Assembly: GCA_902784475.1 (NCBI GenBank) | Contig: CACZUX010000036.1 | Span: forward strand, 1 to 36,881 | From: an uncultured Bacteroidales bacterium | GTDB taxonomy: Bacteria; Bacteroidota; Bacteroidia; Bacteroidales; Bacteroidaceae | DNA: 36,881 bases | Direction of reading: 5' to 3' | Shown here: positions 31,933-36,881 of the stretch, in pieces | Numbering within the stretch: position 1 is the first letter of the stretch | Layout of the letters: each line of letters opens with the position of its first letter | Position numbers and translations under genes: made by a program | The notes under the pieces: model-generated | What the model was told of the DNA's origin: nothing | The model's input: the letters and a program-made list of their open reading frames with translations, nothing else | Database searches by the model: none

Positions 31933-32787
31933 TCAATCTTCTTTAGGCTTGACGTCGATATGTTTCTTCTCAACCATGCGCTGGGCATCTTCGTGCATTT
32001 TGACCGCCTCGGCCATAAACTTGCTTTCGGGATACTCGCCGGCAAAGTTATAGAACTCGTCGATGGCGTCGCGGAAACGCTGCTCTTTCTTGGCGTCCAC
32101 ACTCTTGAGCGCCAAATGATACTTGGAGCGCAACACGAGAATGGAGAACTTCTCGCGCATCTCGTTGGAGGCGTAAGGGAAATCCCTCAACGCATTCTGT
32201 GAGGTGACGATGCAGGCCTCGTAGTTAGAACCGCCGGAAGTGCAGTTGCCGATATAGGTGCCCAGATCGTAATAAAGCTTGGCGCTGAGATATTCTTTCT
32301 CGATCAGACGGTCCTGCAAGGCATAAATCATCTGATGCGTTTCATTCTTGATGCGGGTATAGGGATAGTAATCCAGGAACTGCTGAAACTCCTGAATGGC
32401 CTGATACGTAGTCGACTGGTCCAGTCGGGGATCCGGCGATTTCTTGTAAAGCGCATATCCGGCATAGTAACGGGCATATTCCACATACTGGCCGTTGGGA
32501 TAGCTCTGGTAATACTTTCGGAAATATTGGGCCGAATTCTCGTAGTCTTTGCAGTTGAACGAACTCAGCGCCAGGAGATAAAGGCTCTCTTCTCCGTTGA
32601 GCGTGCCCTTCATCACAGCCAGAAGTTCGCCGAAAAGCAGGGAGGCTTTAACGTATTTGCCCTCGAAGAAATACTGCTTCGCCACCTCATATTTGTACTC
32701 GTAGTCCGTTGACTTCTCCAAAGCGTTAAATCGCTTGCAACCGGTCAACAGCGCAACAGCCAGAATGGATATGAGCAGTTTCTTCAT
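31933..32787 (-). CDS. bamD: outer-membrane assembly lipoprotein BamD
   Basis: A 284-aa lipoprotein with lipobox LLTGC and a set of TPR repeats (YEYKYEVAKQYFFEGKYVKA, AQYFRKYYQSYPNGQYVEYA, IQEFQQFLDYYPYT). BamD helps BamA fold beta-barrels into the outer membrane. The -7 box lies 11 nt upstream of the ATG. It is first in the bamD-rpoZ-DUF4293 operon and divergent from uvrB. Confidence 0.93.
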   Translation of the reverse strand: MKKLLISILAVALLTGCKRFNALEKSTDYEYKYEVAKQYFFEGKYVKASLLFGELLAVMKGTLNGEESLYLLALSSFNCKDYENSAQYFRKYYQSYPNGQYVEYARYYAGYALYKKSPDPRLDQSTTYQAIQEFQQFLDYYPYTRIKNETHQMIYALQDRLIEKEYLSAKLYYDLGTYIGNCTSGGSNYEACIVTSQNALRDFPYASNEMREKFSILVLRSKYHLALKSVDAKKEQRFRDAIDEFYNFAGEYPESKFMAEAVKMHEDAQRMVEKKHIDVKPKED

Positions 32788-32798
32788 AATTCAGCGCG

Positions 32799-32806
32799 CA
32801 AAGTTA
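32799..32806 (-). promoter_or_regulatory. -7 box (TAACTTTG) of bamD
   Basis: On the minus strand TAACTTTG fits TAnnTTTG, 11 nt before the bamD ATG. Confidence 0.6.
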
Positions 32807-32913
32807 TCACTTTTTTTTCACTTTTACCCCTTATCGGAACAAGTTTTTTGGTCCTATTTGCTTTTTTTGGCAAAAACAACAGGTTTATTTGCTTCTCTTA
32901 TGTCTTTTTTTTC

Positions 32914-32921
32914 TAATTTTG
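32914..32921 (+). promoter_or_regulatory. -7 box (TAATTTTG) of uvrB
   Basis: TAATTTTG fits TAnnTTTG and is 9 nt before the uvrB ATG at 32931. This supports that ATG over an upstream in-frame start at 32889, which would lie before the promoter. Confidence 0.65.
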
Positions 32922-32930
32922 CGTCTTAAT

Positions 32931-34970
32931 ATGGATTTCAAGCTCACATCACGATACCAGCCTACGGGCGATCAGCCGGAAGCCATCCGACAACTCACGG
33001 AAGGTTTGCGTCAGGGACTCCCGGCACAGACGCTGCTCGGCGTCACCGGCAGCGGAAAGACATTCACGATGGCCAATGTCATCCAAAACTTCGGGCGCCC
33101 CACCCTCATCCTTTCCCACAACAAGACCCTTGCGGCGCAGCTCTACGGCGAGATGAAGCAGTTCTTTCCCGAGAACGCCGTAGAATACTATGTCTCCTAC
33201 TACGACTACTATCAGCCCGAGGCCTACATTCCCTCCACCGACACCTACATCGAGAAAGATCTGGCCATCAACGAAGAGATCGATCGCTTGAGACTCTCCG
33301 CCACCAGCGCATTGCTCTCAGGACGCAACGACGTCGTGGTGGTCTCGTCGGTGAGTTGCATCTACGGCATGGGCAATCCTGCAGCCTTTTACGACAACGT
33401 CATCGATCTGGCTGTCGGACAAACCATCACCCACAACGCCCTGTTGCGCCGTTTGCTCAATTCGCTCTATGTGCGCAACGACATCACGCCGACACGAGGC
33501 AGCGTCCGGGTCAAAGGCGACACCGTGGACATCTTTCTGGCCTACAGCGAACGTATCCTCAGAGTGTCCTTCTGGGGCGACGAAATAGAGAGTTTGGAGG
33601 AGTTGGACAGCGAGACATTGGACACCGTGGCCTCTTTTCCCGACTACCGCATCTATCCGGCCAACCTCTTCATCACGTCTCCCGACAAGCAGGAAGCCGC
33701 CATTGCCCTCATCAAGGAAGACCTCAAGGAACAGGTGGCTTATTTCCAAAGCATCGGCAAAGACTTTGAGGCACAACGTTTGGAGGAGCGCGTCAACTAC
33801 GATATCGAGATGATACGCGAACTCGGCCACTGTTCCGGCATCGAAAACTACAGCCGCTACTTCGACGGCAGAGCGCCCGGCACGCGTCCCTACTGCCTGC
33901 TGGACTTCTTCCCGAAGGATTTTCTGCTCATCATCGACGAGAGTCACGTCTCCGTGCCGCAGATACGGGCGATGTACGGCGGCGATCAGGCCCGAAAGAC
34001 CAATCTGGTGGAATACGGTTTCCGTCTGCCGGCGGCCAAAGACAACCGCCCGCTCCGTTTCGAAGAATTTGAGGCCTTGACGCCCCAAACCATCTACGTT
34101 TCCGCCACTCCGGCCGAATACGAACTGGAGCGCTCGGAAGGCGTTGTAGCCGAACAGGTGATACGTCCGACAGGTCTGCTCGATCCGCCCATCGAAGTGC
34201 GTCCGACCCGCCATCAGGTGGATGACCTCATGGAAGAAATCCAGCAACGCGTCGAACGGCACGAACGCACCCTCGTCACCACATTGACCAAACGCATGGC
34301 CGAAGAACTCACGGAGTATTTCCTGCGCTACGACATCAAGGCCACCTACATCCACTCCGAAGTGGATACGCTGGAACGCGTTGAGATTCTGGACAATCTG
34401 CGAAAAGGCGTCATCGACGTGCTGGTCGGCGTGAATCTTCTGCGCGAAGGACTCGACCTGCCCGAGGTTTCGCTCGTGGCCATTCTCGACGCCGACAAAG
34501 AAGGATTCCTGCGCTCACACCGCTCCCTCACACAGACGGTCGGACGTGCAGCCCGCAATGTGCACGGACTGGCCATCATGTACGGCGACAGTATCACGGA
34601 CTCCATGCGGCAGACCATCGACGAGACCAACCGCCGCCGCGAGAAGCAGATGCGCTACAACGAAGAACACGGCATCACGCCGCAGCAGATACAAAAGGCC
34701 CGCACGATGTCCGACCTGCTCTCCCTGCAGAAAGCCACAGGCGAAAAGCGCGCCTACATCGAACCTGAACCGCAGCCTCTTGCTCAGGCGGCGGAATCCT
34801 TCGAGGCGCTGCAGCTCTCGCCGGAGGCGCGCCGCAAGAAAATCGACGCTCTGCGCAAAGAGATGCAGGCAGCAGCCAAGAAACTGGACTTCATCAGCGC
34901 CGCCCGTCTGCGCGACGAGATGCTGGCCCTCATGGCCCAGGAAGAAGACGACGAAAAAAGTCCCGCCTGA
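32931..34970 (+). CDS. uvrB: excinuclease ABC subunit B
   Basis: A 679-aa helicase-like subunit of nucleotide excision repair; it receives damaged DNA from UvrA and recruits UvrC. Walker A is GVTGSGKTFTMAN; the beta-hairpin block is YYDYYQPEAYIPSTDTYIE; LIIDESHVSVPQI is the DEAD-like box; helicase motif VI is QTVGRAARN; the C-terminal UVR motif that binds UvrC covers the last 40 residues (KKIDALRKEMQAAAKKLDF). Start MDFKLTSRYQ at 32931. The end of the gene overlaps the terminator of hsp20 on the other strand. Confidence 0.96.
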   Translation: MDFKLTSRYQPTGDQPEAIRQLTEGLRQGLPAQTLLGVTGSGKTFTMANVIQNFGRPTLILSHNKTLAAQLYGEMKQFFPENAVEYYVSYYDYYQPEAYIPSTDTYIEKDLAINEEIDRLRLSATSALLSGRNDVVVVSSVSCIYGMGNPAAFYDNVIDLAVGQTITHNALLRRLLNSLYVRNDITPTRGSVRVKGDTVDIFLAYSERILRVSFWGDEIESLEELDSETLDTVASFPDYRIYPANLFITSPDKQEAAIALIKEDLKEQVAYFQSIGKDFEAQRLEERVNYDIEMIRELGHCSGIENYSRYFDGRAPGTRPYCLLDFFPKDFLLIIDESHVSVPQIRAMYGGDQARKTNLVEYGFRLPAAKDNRPLRFEEFEALTPQTIYVSATPAEYELERSEGVVAEQVIRPTGLLDPPIEVRPTRHQVDDLMEEIQQRVERHERTLVTTLTKRMAEELTEYFLRYDIKATYIHSEVDTLERVEILDNLRKGVIDVLVGVNLLREGLDLPEVSLVAILDADKEGFLRSHRSLTQTVGRAARNVHGLAIMYGDSITDSMRQTIDETNRRREKQMRYNEEHGITPQQIQKARTMSDLLSLQKATGEKRAYIEPEPQPLAQAAESFEALQLSPEARRKKIDALRKEMQAAAKKLDFISAARLRDEMLALMAQEEDDEKSPA

Positions 34971-34988
34971 AACAAGTCAGACGGGACT
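34953..34988 (-). terminator. intrinsic terminator of hsp20, overlapping the uvrB stop codon
   Basis: On the minus strand a 12-bp stem (AGTCCCGTCTGA with its partner TCAGGCGGGACT, one mismatch) closes a six-base loop and is followed by six T. The uvrB TGA (34968-34970) lies inside the stem. Confidence 0.8.
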
Positions 34989-35016
34989 CCTTCGAAAGAA
35001 AATATAACCTCCCGGG

Positions 35017-35466
35017 TTATTTGACTTCAATCTGGCGGCTGGAAGGCAGAGCCTCCTGAGCCTTCTTGGGCAGCACGACCGTCAGAACGCCGTCGTTCAC
35101 TGTAGCTTCAATCTTCTCGCGTTCTACGTCGTCGGGCAGAGTGAAAGCCTGTGAGAACTTCTGGTAAGAGAACTCGCGACGCAACCAGCGGCGCTTCTCA
35201 TCACCCTTCTCTTCCGTCTTCTGCTCCTTCTCCAGGGAGATCATCAGATTACCGTCTTCGGTGATGTTGATGTGGTAGTCCTTCTTCGTGGTGCCGGGAA
35301 CGGCCAGATCCAGTTTGTAATCCGTGTCGCTTTCGGTCACGTTGATGGCCGGAGAGGTGGTGTGCACCTGACGCATTTCGGGGAATGAATCGTTAAAGAA
35401 ATCATTGAAGAATGCCGGCATGAAGTTCATTGCATTGCGGTAGTTGTTGGAAAACATAGGTAACAT
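35017..35466 (-). CDS. Hsp20/alpha-crystallin small heat shock protein
   Basis: A 149-aa small heat shock protein. The short N-terminal arm (MFSNNYRNAMNFMPAFFNDF) is followed by the alpha-crystallin domain from about residue 38: PAINVTESDTDYKLDLAVPG, FTLPDDVEREKIEATVNDGV and LTVVLPKK. These proteins hold unfolded clients in large oligomers without ATP. A ribosome-site-like AGGAGA precedes the start, unusual in this window. It is a single-gene unit with a strong terminator. Confidence 0.93.
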   Translation of the reverse strand: MLPMFSNNYRNAMNFMPAFFNDFFNDSFPEMRQVHTTSPAINVTESDTDYKLDLAVPGTTKKDYHINITEDGNLMISLEKEQKTEEKGDEKRRWLRREFSYQKFSQAFTLPDDVEREKIEATVNDGVLTVVLPKKAQEALPSSRQIEVK

Positions 35467-35733
35467 AGTTTTAATCTCCTATCTTTAATTGTTAAACATT
35501 TACTTTATCATGGGCTCTTGTCTTTCGAGCCTCTGCCCTACATCATGCAACAGCTGTGCCAAAACGCCATTTTGTCACCCGATTTAACATACAGGGAATC
35601 GGGCTTAACATTTCTAACGCTTGTTAATCTTTTCCTTGCGACAAAGTGACCGAAAGAGTGACATTTTTGCGTCAAAAGAAAAAAACTTTTGCATAAAAAT
35701 TGTTGCAGTTGGCCGAATTACATTTTTTTTTAT

Positions 35734-35741
35734 TATATTTG
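35734..35741 (+). promoter_or_regulatory. -7 box (TATATTTG) of the FNT-like gene, in a 320-bp gap
   Basis: TATATTTG fits TAnnTTTG, 45 nt before the ATG at 35787; a TTG at 35708-35710 may be the -33 element. The rest of the gap 35467-35786 carries the hsp20 upstream region with several TTAACAT strings and a short CCGATT/AATCGG inverted repeat; I see no gene in it. Confidence 0.6.
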
Positions 35742-35786
35742 TGGCAGAAAAACAATGCAAACACGTCTTTCTACACACAACAAACC

Positions 35787-36392
35787 ATGAGAAAAATCAT
35801 CGAATCGTCCATTTACGCCGGAGTGGCCATCGGTATTGCCGGTTTCGGCTATCTGGCCGAGAAAAGCATCATCGGCGCCGTACTTTTTGCTTTCGGTCTG
35901 CTCACGGTGGTGCATTACGGACTGAAGCTCTACACCGGAACTGCAGGCTTTATAAAAAAAGGTGAAGTGGGACAGTTGTTCCTTATTCTCTTGGGCAACA
36001 TCGTGGGTTGTCTCATCGTCGCCATCATCGCCCGCATGAGTCCGATGCCCCTTCAGGATACGGCACAGAAGATTCTGGAAGGCCGTTTGGCCATCGGTCC
36101 CGTCAGAGGCGGCATACTGGCTATCGGATGCGGCATGATCATGACCACCGCCGTCACCTTTGCCCGCAAGGGACAGAATCTCCCCCTGCTCTTCGGCGTG
36201 CCTCTCTTCATCATGTGCGGCTTCCCCCACTGTGTGGCCGACGCTTTCTATTATCTGTGTGTACCTCTTGACTTTTACGCCGTATTCTGGCCCCAGATTC
36301 TCGTCTTTTACCTGAGCATCGTCGTGGGCAACTTTGTCGGCTGCAATCTCTACCGCATCATTTGCTACCACATCTGGAAAGAACAACAGTGA
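35787..36392 (+). CDS. formate/nitrite transporter-like membrane protein
   Basis: A 201-aa membrane protein with six hydrophobic helices. SIYAGVAIGIAGFGYL, GQLFLILLGNIVGCLIVAII and VVGNFVGCNLYR fit the FNT family (FocA, NirC), pentameric channels for small monocarboxylates and similar anions. It is shorter than E. coli FocA (285 aa), as often in Bacteroidetes. The start at 35787 is taken because upstream codons read through the promoter. Substrate cannot be told from sequence. Confidence 0.78.
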   Translation: MRKIIESSIYAGVAIGIAGFGYLAEKSIIGAVLFAFGLLTVVHYGLKLYTGTAGFIKKGEVGQLFLILLGNIVGCLIVAIIARMSPMPLQDTAQKILEGRLAIGPVRGGILAIGCGMIMTTAVTFARKGQNLPLLFGVPLFIMCGFPHCVADAFYYLCVPLDFYAVFWPQILVFYLSIVVGNFVGCNLYRIICYHIWKEQQ

Positions 36393-36434
36393 ATCCCTAG
36401 AAATAAGTGTTTAACCTCTTAAAAACGTAACATC

Positions 36435-36710
36435 ATGAAGACAAACATTCAGGCTGTGAACTTTGAGATGACCAAGAAACTCGAAGAGTATATCAACAAG
36501 AAACTTTCACGCTTTGCCCGCCATCTGGCCGACGACGACGAAGTGGTGATCCGCATGAATGTCGTGAAACCCCAAACGAAGAACAACAAACATGGAGGGC
36601 GGTCTGGAGAAGAGAAAGGAGCAATGATGCCCGTCCATCCCGACGGAGGTGCAGCGGCACTTCCGGTAGGAGTTTTCCCCGAGAAAAAGGAATATCCGCT
36701 TTCGGAATAG
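36435..36710 (+). pseudogene. ribosome hibernation promoting factor, disrupted
   Basis: Residues 1-53 (KTNIQAVNFEMTKKLEEYIN to VVKPQTKNNK) match the N-terminal half of HPF/RaiA, which binds the 30S subunit and shuts ribosomes down in starvation. After NNK the family sequence is lost and the frame runs on through unrelated GGRSGEEKGAMM to a stop at 36710. In the next frame, CTG at 36604 begins LEKRKEQ and a stop, which looks like the natural end of HPF. The simplest reading is an internal deletion of about 30-35 codons with a frame change. The product would lack half the domain. Assembly error is possible. Confidence 0.62.
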
Positions 36711-36744
36711 ACAAACTCCCCTTGCAAAAGCATGTGTTTTGTCT

Positions 36745-36752
36745 TATCTTTG
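36745..36752 (+). promoter_or_regulatory. -7 box (TATCTTTG) of the last gene
   Basis: TATCTTTG fits TAnnTTTG, with a TTG at 36722-36724 about 20 nt upstream as the -33 element. It is the best two-part Bacteroidetes promoter in the window. Confidence 0.65.
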
Positions 36753-36808
36753 CAGTGTCAAAATCGAAAAAACAACAAAAAATGTCCAACTTCCAAACAT
36801 TGCAAACT

Positions 36809-36881
36809 ATGAAGACAAGACACATGCTTACTCTTTTGATGATCATGATCACCATGGGTACAACCACCACGATGGCACAAG
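36809..36881 (+). CDS. N-terminus of an exported protein, 3' partial
   Basis: Only about 24 codons are in the window: MKTRHMLTLLMIMITMGTTT and then TMAQ, a typical signal peptide ending at the MAQ cleavage site common in this phylum. An in-frame ATG at 36782 is an alternative start, but it would put nine polar residues before the signal. The product cannot be named. Confidence 0.65.
   Translation, partial: MKTRHMLTLLMIMITMGTTTTMAQ

Overview
The window reads as a chromosome segment of a Bacteroidales bacterium, most likely a Prevotellaceae member with fairly G+C-rich coding sequence. The evidence is the repeated Bacteroidetes -7 promoter box TAnnTTTG, a CHU_C/type B T9SS sorting domain, Bacteroidetes-type RpoZ and BamD, DUF4293, a fimbrillin-like lipoprotein with a discoidin domain, and short tandem heptamer repeats at gene junctions. 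The exact genus cannot be fixed from sequence reading alone.

Left edge (1-3350): a 5'-truncated M15 peptidase, a fimbrillin/discoidin/beta-helix surface lipoprotein broken by one in-frame TAG, a 44-residue small ORF upstream of it, and tRNA-Ser(UGA) with its own promoter and terminator.

Central operon (3360-19967, plus strand): sixteen tightly packed, often overlapping genes of the aryl polyene/flexirubin type. They encode three ketosynthases (two with a second, degenerate half-ketosynthase domain), three carrier-protein domains (one free, one fused to an O-methyltransferase, one fused to the MMPL exporter), two hotdog dehydratases, a hotdog thioesterase, an LpxL-like acyltransferase, a GT2 glycosyltransferase-acyltransferase (frameshifted here), an EamA/SMR-like membrane protein, a LolA-like carrier, a small exported protein, an exported esterase, the MMPL exporter and an AMP-forming ligase. 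The likely logic is that the ligase activates an aryl acid onto a carrier protein, the ketosynthases and dehydratases build a polyene, the methyltransferase decorates it, acyl- and glycosyltransferases attach it to a lipid-like anchor, and MMPL/LolA carry it to the outer membrane. No ketoreductase and no aryl-starter gene is seen. The two dehydratases each keep only one of the two FabZ catalytic residues, which suggests an obligate heterodimer.

Scar (19968-20868): an A+T-rich stretch with a small ORF of foreign codon use, a 40-codon remnant resembling an ISL3-type transposase N-terminus, and an iteron-like array of five 22-bp repeats in strict register.

Right half (20869-36881): housekeeping genes. 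A minus-strand kdgK-eda-map-tsaD operon is divergent from a lipoprotein-rsmG-cobB group. Then come tRNA-Thr(GGU), a short UvrA linked to a type B T9SS-sorted protein, a PorT-like barrel, a bamD-rpoZ-DUF4293 operon, uvrB, an Hsp20 gene, a formate/nitrite transporter-like gene, a broken hibernation factor gene and the start of an exported protein. Several genes appear to be transcribed with no or almost no 5' leader.
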